Shown: positions 29,237-37,635 of the stretch, one piece after another
How the letters are laid out: every line of letters starts with the position of its first letter
Numbering within the stretch: the first letter of the stretch is position 1
Assembly (NCBI RefSeq): GCF_001314325.1
Contig: NZ_CP009429.1
Span: 992,501 to 1,056,500, forward strand
DNA length: 64,000 bases
Source of the DNA: Sphingopyxis macrogoltabida
GTDB taxonomy: Bacteria > Pseudomonadota > Alphaproteobacteria > Sphingomonadales > Sphingomonadaceae
Reading direction: 5' to 3'
The notes under the pieces: model-generated
The model's database searches: none
Told to the model about the DNA's origin: nothing
The model's input: the letters and a program-made list of their open reading frames with translations, nothing else
Position numbers and translations under genes: made by a program

Positions 29237-29755
29237 ATGAAACAGATTATGACGATTGCGGCCCTCGGTGTCGCATTGGCGGTGTCGGGCTGCGGCAAGA
29301 GCGAAAATGCCGGGGGCACGGTGAAGCGCGAAGCGGGCAACTGGAAGACCGATATCAAGCTGGTGAAGTTCGAAGTTCCCGGCATGCCCGAGGAAATGAA
29401 GTCGGGCATGAAGCAGATGATGGAAGGTGCCAGCGGCATGGACCAGTGCTTCACGCAGGAACAGGTCGACAAGGAAGATATCGCCGCAGAGCTCGCCAAG
29501 GGGCCGGGCAATGGCGGCGAATGCACCTGGTCGAAGAAGGAAGTCGGCGGCGGCAAGATCGACGTTGCCGGCACCTGCAAGGCCAATGGCCAGACCGTCG
29601 ACATGGCGATGAACGGGACGATCGAAGCGAAGAAGAACGACGTGACGATCACCACCAAGGGCAAGGTCCCGACCGGCGGCGACATGGAAATGGTGCTGCA
29701 GATGACAAGCGTCCACACCGGTCCGTGCAAGCCGGCCGGCGCCTCGGCGACTTGA
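29237..29755 (+). CDS. DUF3617 family lipoprotein (first of two)
   Basis: 172 aa from ATG 29237 ([22 protein letters not shown]). The lipobox is VSGC. The mature protein is a DUF3617 type with two likely disulfide pairs: [32 protein letters not shown] and GPCKPAG. Role unknown; likely envelope or periplasm. It shares the stretch [16 protein letters not shown] with the next gene, so they are tandem duplicates. Ends with its own terminator. Confidence 0.82.
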   Translation: MKQIMTIAALGVALAVSGCGKSENAGGTVKREAGNWKTDIKLVKFEVPGMPEEMKSGMKQMMEGASGMDQCFTQEQVDKEDIAAELAKGPGNGGECTWSKKEVGGGKIDVAGTCKANGQTVDMAMNGTIEAKKNDVTITTKGKVPTGGDMEMVLQMTSVHTGPCKPAGASAT

Positions 29756-29777
29756 TCCGGTCTTCGATATGACAAGC

Positions 29778-29806
29778 AGGGCGCCGGCCAAAGGCCGGCG
29801 CCCTTT
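29778..29806 (+). terminator. Terminator between the DUF3617 genes
   Basis: A 12-bp perfect stem (AGGGCGCCGGCC / GGCCGGCGCCCT) with an AAA loop, followed by TTTG. Confidence 0.8.
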
Positions 29807-29883
29807 GTCGTTTGGGCGTCTCCGCGCACGCAACCATTTGGCGCCGAAGGGGTTTTTGCCTTGCCTAACAGGAGGAGGAACCC

Positions 29884-30426
29884 ATGAAAAAGTTCGTTAC
29901 GGTTGCGGTGCTCAGTGCATCGCTGGCGGTCGCCGGTTGCGGAAAGTCGGACAGTTCGGCCGATGCCGGCGCGGAAAAGGCGGGCGGCACCAGCACCGCG
30001 TCGTCGTCCGCTCCGGTCAAGCGCGAAGCCGGCAACTGGAAGACCGACATCAAGCTGGTCAAATTCGACATGCCGGGCGTGCCCGACAATATGAAGGACC
30101 AGATGGCGAAGCAGTTCGCCGCGGCCAGCGGCACCGAACAGTGCGTGACGCAGGCACAGGTCGATCAGGAAAATGCCGCCGACGCCCTGTCGAAGGGTTT
30201 CGGCGAAGGTTGCACTTGGGCGAAAAAGGAGATCGGCGGTAGCACGATCGACGTCGCCGGCACCTGCACCTCGAACGGCCAGAAGGTCGAACTCGCGATG
30301 AACGGCACGATGGCGGCCAAGAAGACCGACGTGCTCGTCACATCCAAGGGGCCCGCTCCGGCCGGCGGCCAGATGGAAATGCAGATGCAGGTCACCAGCA
30401 CCAACGTCGGCCCCTGCAAGGCCTGA
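29884..30426 (+). CDS. DUF3617 family lipoprotein (second of two)
   Basis: 180 aa from ATG 29884, preceded by AGGAGGA. The lipobox is VAGC (AVAGCGKS). A Ser/Ala-rich linker of about 25 residues, absent in the first copy, precedes [16 protein letters not shown]. The core repeats GTEQCVTQAQV, GCTWAKKEIGGSTIDVAGTC and GPCKA. Separate terminators suggest that the two copies can be expressed separately. Confidence 0.82.
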   Translation: MKKFVTVAVLSASLAVAGCGKSDSSADAGAEKAGGTSTASSSAPVKREAGNWKTDIKLVKFDMPGVPDNMKDQMAKQFAAASGTEQCVTQAQVDQENAADALSKGFGEGCTWAKKEIGGSTIDVAGTCTSNGQKVELAMNGTMAAKKTDVLVTSKGPAPAGGQMEMQMQVTSTNVGPCKA

Positions 30427-30459
30427 CACGTTCACCATACGGGCAATACCCGGACAGGA

Positions 30460-30493
30460 GAGCGCGCGGCCCTTGGCTGCGCGCTCTTTTTTT
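30460..30493 (+). terminator. Rho-independent terminator after the second DUF3617 gene
   Basis: GAGCGCGC / GCGCGCTC stem followed by seven T, 34 nt after the stop codon. Confidence 0.88.
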
Positions 30494-30600
30494 GCAGGGC
30501 GGGCGCGAGGTTCCGATGGCCGCAGGTCGGGCGAGGATTCAGCCGAAAAACGAGATCGATAGCAAGCAAAGTAAGCTTTGTGCTTTCCGTATCGACATAG

Positions 30601-30838
30601 CGTGATACAAGCTGCCTGTAAGAAAGGTCGCAGGGTAAGTTGTCGGAGACGGAGAGAGGCGGACTCGCCGGGTAGAAAGCAGGTGGGGCTGCGTCCCACC
30701 CGGCGAAGTCTCAGTGCAAGAAGCCGGTAGATATTCCGAACGGTGCCAGGGACCAGCTCGCACCTTTCGACCCACCGGCTTCAATCCGTCTAACTGAGAA
30801 CATGTCTCAGACCAGACCGCGGCGCTGTGGGGGGACAC
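30601..30838. ncRNA. Candidate structured RNA or 5' leader, unknown class
   Basis: This part of the 592-nt gene-free stretch (30494-31085) holds at least four successive stem-loops: (1) ACAAGCTGCCTG with CAGGGTAAGTTGT about 30603-30639; (2) GGACTCGCCGGGT with ACCCGGCGAAGTCT about 30660-30712; (3) AAGCCGGT with ACCGGCTT about 30720-30782, enclosing GGTGC/GCACC; (4) CTGAGA/TCTCAG about 30794-30810, and a GC-rich hairpin to 30838. Only short, low-complexity ORFs cross it. I could not match it to tmRNA, RNase P, SRP RNA or a riboswitch I know. It precedes the TPR regulator gene on the plus strand. The remaining 250 nt up to that gene are more AT-rich and may contain its promoter. Confidence 0.5.
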
Positions 30839-31085
30839 CGCGACGATTGGAAATTCGCAGAAACCGGTAACAGATTGCAGTTACATGGGGTCACGTAGCG
30901 GGGTGTAGCAAGATGATAAGAAGCCATTAACCTTGTTTGGCGGTTTTCCGGGGAGTTTGACGCGATTGTTATTTTTCGCCGGGAATAAATGGCCGTCTGT
31001 TACCGTTACAAGCGAGTAACAATGGCTGGCCGCGACTTCGGAATGCCGTATCACCCGCGCCGTCAGCGGGGGTTTGAGGAATAGC

Positions 31086-32843
31086 ATGGATCACGCGAAA
31101 GCGACGGATACACAGACGGCGGCCGAAACCGACCGGATCATCGAGCAGGAATGCGAGCGGCTGCTCGAATCGCCGATGTTCGTTCGCTCGCCGGTGCTGT
31201 CGCGCCTGCTTCAGTTCCTCGTCGAACATCGTCTCCGCGGCGGTCGCAGCGCGCCCAAGGCCTATGCGATCGCGACCGAGGCGCTGGGCCGCAGCGCCGA
31301 TTTCGACCCCGCGGTCGACAGCTATCCGCGCGTCATGGTCGGTCGCCTTCGCAGCCTGCTCGACCGTTATTATGCCGATACGCCGTGGGTCCATCGCCTT
31401 CGCGTTCCGCAAGGCAGCTACGAAGTGGTCATCCAGCATCGCAATGCGCCGCCGGGCCGTTCGCCGGTGGACCCGGACGATGCCGCATCGGCGCCTGCCG
31501 CCGATATGCCGGAGGCCGACAGGCCGCGCTCGCCGGCGACGCCCGGCTCCCACGTTGCACCCCGCCGGCCCCGCTGGGGCCTGGCCTTCGTTTTTGTGGC
31601 GCTCGCGCTGCTGGCGAGCTGGTGGTTCACCGCCGGCAAGGGCAAACTGCTCGCGGCCACTCCCGCGCCGATGCCGCTGCTCGAAGTCAGTGCGCCGATC
31701 GCCGGGGATAGCGGTCCCTCGCGGGCGCTGGCACGCGCACTCGACGGCAAGCTGCGCGACGGGCTTCGGCGGTTCGATCTGGTCGACCTGCGCAGCGCCG
31801 GCGCACCGGGCACCGCCGCCGCGGCCGGCCGCATCGACTACCGCCTCGACACGTCGCTCGTGCGCACGCTCGAGGGCAATGTCGATGTAACGCTGGTCCT
31901 CAACCGCGTTGCCGATCAGCGGACGATCTGGTCGCAGCAACTCCGGCTGACCGCCGACGAGGTGCCCGAGTTTACGGCGATCGACCCCGCCATCGCGCAG
32001 GTCGCGGGCGATTTCGGGATTATCGTGCGCGACCAGGTCCAGCGCCAGCCCGACAATTTCAACCCCGGCTTTCCCTGCCTCGCCCAGTTCAACCGCATGC
32101 GCCAGATGCGCAACCGGGCCAGCGTGCAGCAGATCGACGCCTGCCTTCGCGCCGGGCTGAAGACCAGTCCGAACGATCCGGTGACGCTGACTGCGCTGTC
32201 GCTGCTCCGTTTCGGTGACTGGCAGCCGCGGCGGACGACGAAGGAAGGGCAGGCGGCGTTCGCCGAGGCGCGGCTGCTCGCCGAGCAATCCTATCAAAAT
32301 GGTCCGAACAGCTCGGCCGGGTTGTTCGCAATGGCCCGCGCCAGCTTTTATGCGGGCAATTGCCCTGCTGGCAACGCGATGGGCGATGCCGCGATCAAGC
32401 TCAACCCCTATGACCCCGACTTGTCGGGTTTCCTCGGCCTGTTCAAGACGACCTGCGGCCAGATGGACGAGGGCGAGGCGCTGCTCCGGCGTTCGCTTGC
32501 GCTCGATTCGTCCTATCCCGGCGTGCCCGCGGTGACGCTGGCCTTCCTGCTCTCGCAACGCGGCAATCAGGACGAAGCCCTGTCGATTCTCGACCAGATG
32601 CCGTCGCCGAGCAATATGGAGCCGCAATATCTGATGGTGCGTTCGGTCGTGCTCGCGCGCTCGGGCAACCTGCCCGAGGCGCGCCGGCAGTGGCAGCGCC
32701 TGCTTGCCTACACCGGGCAGCCGGCGAGCGCCCCGCCCGAGCGGGTGCTCCAGCAATTCGTCATCACTCCGGTGGTGATCGCGCGCGCCTCGGCTGCGCT
32801 GCGCGAGGCGGGCGTCGTTCCCGCGGCGAAGACCCGGCCATGA
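31086..32843 (+). CDS. TPR-repeat membrane protein with N-terminal regulatory domain
   Basis: 585 aa from ATG 31086 (MDHAKATDTQTAAETDRIIEQECERLL), with TGAGGAATA upstream. The N-terminal 130 residues (SPVLSRLLQFLVEHRLRGGRSAPKAYAIATEALGR..FDPAVDSYPRVMVGRLRSLLDRYY) match the domain seen at the front of alphaproteobacterial proteins often labelled adenylate cyclase or TPR proteins. A membrane helix (WGLAFVFVALALLASWWF) follows near residue 165-185. The periplasmic part contains TPR-like repeats. No cyclase catalytic domain is present. Likely an inner-membrane sensor or regulator; signal unknown. Confidence 0.72.
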   Translation: MDHAKATDTQTAAETDRIIEQECERLLESPMFVRSPVLSRLLQFLVEHRLRGGRSAPKAYAIATEALGRSADFDPAVDSYPRVMVGRLRSLLDRYYADTPWVHRLRVPQGSYEVVIQHRNAPPGRSPVDPDDAASAPAADMPEADRPRSPATPGSHVAPRRPRWGLAFVFVALALLASWWFTAGKGKLLAATPAPMPLLEVSAPIAGDSGPSRALARALDGKLRDGLRRFDLVDLRSAGAPGTAAAAGRIDYRLDTSLVRTLEGNVDVTLVLNRVADQRTIWSQQLRLTADEVPEFTAIDPAIAQVAGDFGIIVRDQVQRQPDNFNPGFPCLAQFNRMRQMRNRASVQQIDACLRAGLKTSPNDPVTLTALSLLRFGDWQPRRTTKEGQAAFAEARLLAEQSYQNGPNSSAGLFAMARASFYAGNCPAGNAMGDAAIKLNPYDPDLSGFLGLFKTTCGQMDEGEALLRRSLALDSSYPGVPAVTLAFLLSQRGNQDEALSILDQMPSPSNMEPQYLMVRSVVLARSGNLPEARRQWQRLLAYTGQPASAPPERVLQQFVITPVVIARASAALREAGVVPAAKTRP

Positions 32844-32970
32844 TGCGGGTGCGACGAAGCGAAGAAAGCGGCTGCCGCCAACCATCCGGCGCCAGCCCTC
32901 TTGCCAGCCCCGCTGCTGCGCACTAGGGCAAACCCCAACATTCACGGCTTAGTCAGAAAAGGAATAGCGC

Positions 32971-33207
32971 ATGAGCGATTCGGCCGAAAAGGTTAAGAAG
33001 ATCGTCGTCGAACATCTGGGCGTCGAAGCCGACAAGGTCACCGAGGAAGCGAGCTTCATCGACGATCTGGGCGCCGACAGCCTCGATATCGTCGAGCTGG
33101 TGATGGCGTTCGAAGAAGAATTCGGCGTCGAAATCCCCGACGATGCGGCGGAAAAGATCGCCACCGTCAAGGATGCGATCGACTATATCGAAGCGAACAA
33201 GGGCTAA
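32971..33207 (+). CDS. acpP: Acyl carrier protein
   Basis: 78 aa from ATG 32971 ([17 protein letters not shown]). The phosphopantetheine site is Ser in [18 protein letters not shown]. Very acidic helices II/III follow. ACP carries intermediates in fatty-acid synthesis. It lies upstream of fabF, as in most Proteobacteria, but a strong terminator separates them. Confidence 0.98.
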   Translation: MSDSAEKVKKIVVEHLGVEADKVTEEASFIDDLGADSLDIVELVMAFEEEFGVEIPDDAAEKIATVKDAIDYIEANKG

Positions 33208-33261
33208 AGCCCTGCGATCCGGCCTGGCCGGATGCGGCGGCAAGCCGCCCACGCATTTCCG

Positions 33262-33309
33262 GCTTCCCGGTCACGAGCGCATGCGCGCAGCGGCCGGGAA
33301 GCTTTTTTT
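33262..33309 (+). terminator. Rho-independent terminator of acpP
   Basis: A stem GCTTCCCGG / CCGGGAAGC with a long GC-rich loop and seven T. It may only partly terminate, as fabF lies 80 nt further on. Confidence 0.85.
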
Positions 33310-33390
33310 ATGCGCGCGGCTCCTCTAGAAGCGCGCCGGGTCAAGTGATGCGGGTTCCCGTGGGGACGGGGGCCGACGAAAGGAACGATT

Positions 33391-34653
33391 ATGCGCCGGG
33401 TTGTGGTGACGGGTTTGGGTTTGGTGACGCCGCTGGGCGGCGACGTCGAAACCAGCTGGAAAAATCTGATCGCGGGCAAATCGGGCGCCGGTCCGATCAC
33501 CCATTTCGACGCGTCGGACCAGAAATGCACGATCGCGTGCGAGGTCAAGGGCCCCGACCATGAATATGGTTTCGACCCCGGCAAGCGGGTCGATCACAAG
33601 GTCCAGCGTCAGGTCGATCCCTTCATCATTTTCGGCATCGACGCCGCGGGGCAGGCGCTCGAAGACGCCGGCCTCACCGAAATGACCGAGGAGCAGAAGG
33701 TGCGCGCCGGCTGTTCGATCGGTTCGGGCATCGGCGGCCTGCCGGGAATCGAGAGCGAAAGCCTGCTGCTCGCCGAAAAAGGGCCCGGCCGCGTCTCGCC
33801 GCATTTCGTTCACGGCCGCCTGATCAACCTGATTTCGGGGCAGGTCAGCATCAAATATGGCCTCAAGGGCCCGAATCACGCCGTCGTTACCGCCTGTTCG
33901 ACCGGCGCGCATTCGATCGGCGACGCGGCGCGGATGATCCGCGACGACGACGCCGATGTCATGCTTGCGGGCGGTGCAGAGGCGACGATCTGTCCGATCG
34001 GCATCGCGGGCTTCGCGCAGGCACGCGCGCTCAACATGAGCTACAACGACCGCCCCGAGCAGGCGAGCCGCCCCTATGACAAGGACCGCGATGGCTTTGT
34101 GATGGGCGAAGGCGCGGGCGTCGTCGTGCTTGAGGAATATGAGCATGCCAAGGCGCGCGGCGCGAAGATCTATGCCGAGGTCGTCGGCTACGGCCTGTCG
34201 GGCGACGCCTACCACGTCACCGCGCCCGATCCCGAAATGGACGGCGCCTTCCGCTCGATGAGCGCGGCGCTCAAGAAGGCGGGCATGACCCCCGCCGACA
34301 TCGACTATATCAACGCGCACGGCACCTCGACGATGGCCGACACGATCGAACTCGGCGCGGTAAAGCGCCTGTTCGGCGACGCGATGAGCAATGTCTCGAT
34401 GAGCTCGACCAAATCGGCGATCGGCCACCTGCTCGGCGGCGCCGGCGCGGTCGAAACGATCTTTTGCATCCTCGCGATCCGTGATCAGGTCGTGCCGCCG
34501 ACGCTCAACCTCGACAATCCCGACGAGGGGACCGAAGGCGCCGACCTCGTTCCCAAGGTTGCGAAGAAGCGCAAGGTCAAGGCCGCGCTCAACAACAGCT
34601 TCGGTTTCGGCGGCACCAATGCCAGCCTGATCGTCAAGGCGGTCGAGGACTGA
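33391..34653 (+). CDS. fabF: 3-oxoacyl-ACP synthase II
   Basis: 420 aa from ATG 33391 (MRRVVVTGLGLVTPLGGDVETSWKNL). The condensing-enzyme triad is Cys in VTACSTGAHS (about residue 169), His in NAHGTSTMADTIELGA and His in AIGHLLGGAGAVE. KFxGTN-like NSFGFGGTNASLI ends the protein. It elongates acyl-ACP with malonyl-ACP. Full length. Confidence 0.97.
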   Translation: MRRVVVTGLGLVTPLGGDVETSWKNLIAGKSGAGPITHFDASDQKCTIACEVKGPDHEYGFDPGKRVDHKVQRQVDPFIIFGIDAAGQALEDAGLTEMTEEQKVRAGCSIGSGIGGLPGIESESLLLAEKGPGRVSPHFVHGRLINLISGQVSIKYGLKGPNHAVVTACSTGAHSIGDAARMIRDDDADVMLAGGAEATICPIGIAGFAQARALNMSYNDRPEQASRPYDKDRDGFVMGEGAGVVVLEEYEHAKARGAKIYAEVVGYGLSGDAYHVTAPDPEMDGAFRSMSAALKKAGMTPADIDYINAHGTSTMADTIELGAVKRLFGDAMSNVSMSSTKSAIGHLLGGAGAVETIFCILAIRDQVVPPTLNLDNPDEGTEGADLVPKVAKKRKVKAALNNSFGFGGTNASLIVKAVED

Positions 34654-34661
34654 TCTCGATT

Positions 34662-34790
34662 CTCCCTGTCGCGGAGCGATGGGGAGGGGACCGCGCCCGA
34701 GGAGCGTGGTGGAGGGACGGCGACGGCAGCGCCATCGCCCCTCCGTTAGCGCTTCGCGCTGCCACCTCCCCATCGCTCCGCGACAGGGAG
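34662..34790. repeat. Long inverted repeat after fabF
   Basis: The arms are 34662-34685 and 34767-34790 (CTCCCTGTCGCGGAGCGATG and its reverse complement, extended by GGGA/TCCC). The 80-bp spacer itself contains inverted pieces (GGAGGGACGGCGA.. and CGCCCCTCCGTTAG..). It may be a MITE-like or REP-type intergenic element; it also could terminate fabF. Confidence 0.75.
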
Positions 34791-34929
34791 GACCAAAAGC
34801 CTCTTTCCTACATCGCGCCGCCATGCTCTATCACCCCGTCGCCGGTGTCGGCTAAAGGCGACGAAGGAGACAATTTCGATGCGCGCATGCGTATCCTTTG
34901 TCTCCTTAAGAGCGAATAGGGAGAAACTG

Positions 34930-35871
34930 GTGCATCCGTTCCGCTGGCTGACGATGGCGATCTTTGCATTGTTGCTCGCCGCCTGCTCGGGCGGCGCGCC
35001 GCATGATGCCGAGGTTGTCGTCCCGCCGGGTGCGAGCATCGCGAAAGCGGGGCAGATCCTCGAGGAAAAGGGCCTCGTCTCGGCCTCCGAGTTTCGCAAT
35101 CAGGCGCGCTTCTTCGGCTCGGACGATCCGATCAAGCCGGGCGAATACAGGATCGAGAAGGGGATGGACGCGGGCGACATCCTCGCACTTTTCCAGTCGG
35201 GCAAGACCATCCAGCGCCTCGTCATGATCCCGCAGGGCATGCCCTCGATCATGGTGTGGGAACGGCTGATGGCCGAAAAGCGGCTCAAGGGCGAAATCCC
35301 GGTGCCCGCCGAGGGCAGCATCCTTCCCGACAGCTATGCCTTCACCACCGGCGAAAGCCGCGCCGCGGTCGTCAAGCGGATGCAGGGTGCGATGGACAAG
35401 GCCTTCGCCGAACTCTGGGCAAAGCGTTCGCCGCGCACCGCGGTCAAGGACCGGAACGAGGCGATGGCGCTCGCGTCGATCGTCGAAAAGGAAACGTCGG
35501 TCCCCGCCGAGCGCCGCACCGTCGCCGGCGTCTATACCAACCGTCTCGCGGTCGGCATGAAGCTGCAGGCCGACCCGACGATCATCTATCCGGTCACCAA
35601 GGGCAAACCGCTCGGCCGCCGCATCCTGCGCTCCGAAATTCTGGCGGTAAACGACTATAATACCTATTCGATGATCGGCCTGCCCAAGGGACCGATTGCC
35701 AATCCCGGCAAGGCGTCGATCGCCGCGGTGCTCGATCCTGAGGCGAACGACTATCTCTTCTTCGTCGCCAAGGGCGACGGCAGCCATATTTTCGCGCGGA
35801 CGCTTTCCGAGCATAATGCGAACGTCCAGAAATGGTATGCGCTGCGCCGCGAGCGCGGGGAGATGGAATAG
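34930..35871 (+). CDS. mltG: Endolytic murein transglycosylase MltG
   Basis: 313 aa from GTG 34930 (VHPFRWLTMAIFALLLAACSGG), with AGGGAGA 5 nt upstream; ATG 34879 is possible. The N-terminal segment ends in a lipobox-like LLLAAC, unusual because MltG is normally anchored by a transmembrane helix. The YceG-like domain includes VPPGASIAKAGQILEEKG, LPDSYAF, the catalytic Glu in ASIVEKETSVPAERRTVAGVY, and MKLQADPTIIYP. MltG cuts nascent glycan strands to set their length. The position after fabF matches the E. coli acpP-fabF-pabC-mltG order without pabC. Confidence 0.93.
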   Translation: MHPFRWLTMAIFALLLAACSGGAPHDAEVVVPPGASIAKAGQILEEKGLVSASEFRNQARFFGSDDPIKPGEYRIEKGMDAGDILALFQSGKTIQRLVMIPQGMPSIMVWERLMAEKRLKGEIPVPAEGSILPDSYAFTTGESRAAVVKRMQGAMDKAFAELWAKRSPRTAVKDRNEAMALASIVEKETSVPAERRTVAGVYTNRLAVGMKLQADPTIIYPVTKGKPLGRRILRSEILAVNDYNTYSMIGLPKGPIANPGKASIAAVLDPEANDYLFFVAKGDGSHIFARTLSEHNANVQKWYALRRERGEME

Positions 35872-35914
35872 CAATTGTTGCCCTTCGCCGGGCGACGGAA
35901 GCAGGAGAAGCCGG

Positions 35915-36667
35915 GTGGCCGCAGCAAAGCTCTTCCTTCATGGCGTCCCCGACAGCCCGGCGATCTGGCGCCCGCTACTCGCCGCGCTTGATCTTGGCGA
36001 TACCCCGGTCGCGGTGCCCGCACTCCCGGGTTTTACCGGCCCGCTCCCGGCCGGATTTCCGGCGACCAAGGAGGCCTATGCGGATTGGGCCGCGAAAGAG
36101 GCGGAGGCGCTGTTCGCGGAGCACGGTCCGATCGATATCGTCGGTCACGACTGGGGGGCGCTGATCGCACAGCGCGTCGCGATGCTGCGACCCGACCTGA
36201 TCCGCAGTTGGGCGGTCTCGAACGCGGTGATCGACCCGGACTATCGCGGCCACCGGCTGGCCCGCATCTGGAACACGCCGATCCTCGGCGAACTTTTCAT
36301 GGCGCTGAGCAAGCCGGCAAAGCTCGCCGAGGGCCTCGCCGCGCAGGGCATGCCGGCCGATATCGCGGCAGAAGAGGCGGCGCAATGGGCCAGCAAGGAC
36401 AAGCAGCGCGCGATCCTGAAGCTTTATCGCTCGGCAAAAGGGCTGAGCTTCGAGCATGACTGGGCGCGCGACGTCGGCCGGCTCCCCGCAAACGGTACGC
36501 TGATCTGGGGGGAGGGCGATCCCTATGTCGAACTGTCGGTGGCGCAGCGCTTTTCGTCGAACACCGGCACACCGCTGACCGTGATCGAAGGAGCGGGGCA
36601 TTGGGCGATTGCCGAACGGCCGCGCGAGGTGGCGGCCGCGCTCTTGGCGTTCTGGAGCGGGCTTTGA
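35915..36667 (+). CDS. Alpha/beta hydrolase
   Basis: 250 aa from GTG 35915, preceded by GCAGGAGAAG. Fold signatures: LFLHGVPDSPAIWRPLL (oxyanion His-Gly), the nucleophile elbow IVGHDWGALIAQRVA with Asp as nucleophile (as in epoxide hydrolases and haloalkane dehalogenases rather than a Ser esterase), and the catalytic His in EGAGHWAIAERP. Substrate unknown. It is 43 nt after mltG on the same strand. Confidence 0.88.
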   Translation: MAAAKLFLHGVPDSPAIWRPLLAALDLGDTPVAVPALPGFTGPLPAGFPATKEAYADWAAKEAEALFAEHGPIDIVGHDWGALIAQRVAMLRPDLIRSWAVSNAVIDPDYRGHRLARIWNTPILGELFMALSKPAKLAEGLAAQGMPADIAAEEAAQWASKDKQRAILKLYRSAKGLSFEHDWARDVGRLPANGTLIWGEGDPYVELSVAQRFSSNTGTPLTVIEGAGHWAIAERPREVAAALLAFWSGL

Positions 36668-36809
36668 TCGGTGCAATCGATCACTATGACTGGCACACTC
36701 GATTTGACCCCGGTGTCAATCCCTGCTTGGGCAGCGGCGCGCGACCTTCCCGCAGAGGCGCGCAATAGCCGGCCCGGACATCCCCCCTCCCGTCCCGGCC
36801 GCTGGCGCC

Positions 36810-37319
36810 GTGCCCATCATCGTGACTGCGACGATGGGTGCGGCGGACCAGCATTATTTCGACGCGCTGCGTACCGCCCATTTTCCCCCGGATCGCAATC
36901 ATCTCGCGGCGCACATCACACTCTTTCACCAACTGCCACCGTCGTGTCTCGACGAACTGACGCGGCTGATCCGCGCCATCGCCGCCGACACGCCGCCTCC
37001 GGCCGCGTCGCTCCGCGAAGTCTATTCGCTGGGCGGCGGTGTGGCCTTCCGTATCGACAGTGCCAGCCTGCTGGCGATCCGCGACCGCATCGCCGACCAC
37101 TTCTTCGGCGCGCTCACCGCGCAGGACCGGGGAATGCCGCGTCTCCATATCACCGTCCAGAACAAGGTGACGGCCAGCGAGGCCAAGGCGCTGCTCGCCC
37201 GCCTCACCGAAGATTTCCGTCCCCGGCCGCTGGCGATCGCCGGACTCGCCGCGCACCATTATCGCGGCGGCCCGTGGGAGACCGCCTTTGCGGCTAATTT
37301 TCGCGGACGGCGTACATGA
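36810..37319 (+). CDS. 2'-5' RNA ligase/phosphodiesterase family protein
   Basis: 169 aa from GTG 36810 (start uncertain; no clear Shine-Dalgarno sequence). The two HxT/S-type motifs of the 2H phosphoesterase fold are AAHITLFHQLP (about residue 34) and PRLHITVQNKV (about residue 110). The C-terminus GGPWETAFAANFRG is typical. The family acts on 2',3'-cyclic phosphates or 2'-5' linkages in RNA. It is the last core gene before the island. Confidence 0.82.
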   Translation: MPIIVTATMGAADQHYFDALRTAHFPPDRNHLAAHITLFHQLPPSCLDELTRLIRAIAADTPPPAASLREVYSLGGGVAFRIDSASLLAIRDRIADHFFGALTAQDRGMPRLHITVQNKVTASEAKALLARLTEDFRPRPLAIAGLAAHHYRGGPWETAFAANFRGRRT

Positions 37320-37380
37320 TATTGACCGCCGCAATCGCGATGCCTATAGGCGCGGCTCGCCCGATGCGGCGACCCTTCGG

Positions 37381-37457
37381 GGCGGAGTAGCTCAGCCGGT
37401 TAGAGCAGCGGAATCATAATCCGCGTGTCGGGGGTTCGAGTCCCTCCTCCGCTACCA
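37381..37457 (+). tRNA. tRNA-Met (anticodon CAU)
   Basis: 77 nt with an encoded CCA end. Cloverleaf: acceptor GGCGGAG/CTCCGCT, D arm GCTC..GAGC, anticodon stem GCGGA/TCCGC with loop ATCATAA (anticodon CAT), T arm GGGGG-TTCGAGT-CCCTC. Elongator Met fits the alphaproteobacterial pattern as I recall it, although tRNA-Ile with lysidine also has CAT. A P4-type integrase starts 179 nt downstream, so its 3' end is likely the attB site. Confidence 0.9.
37440..37457 (+). other. Probable left attachment site (attL) of the island
   Basis: The tRNA 3' end (TCGAGTCCCTCCTCCGCTACCA region) immediately precedes the integrase gene. Tyrosine integrases of this group usually recombine at the tRNA 3' end. No second copy of this sequence is in the window, so attR must lie beyond 64 kb. 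Confidence 0.55.
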
Positions 37458-37635
37458 TTCCTTGATCCGGAAGCTTCCACTAGCTTCCGCATTTTTCCAA
37501 AAATCGAAAGAAAAGCAGAGGTTTGCGGGTGATTCGCGTCCGCATGCGCCCATGGTCTTCCACATGCAGCCAGATTTGGTGTGGGGGTATTTTGGGGGTA
37601 TTTTCGCGGAGTGTCGGAAAGGAGCGATACCCCCA

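Noticed and set aside
30539..30838. 99-codon minus-strand ORF over the hairpin region
   Set aside because: No family resemblance or Shine-Dalgarno sequence, and it runs through the stems; RNA structure is a better explanation.
31086..32843. Adenylate cyclase
   Set aside because: Only the N-terminal domain common to proteins so named is present; no cyclase catalytic domain is visible.
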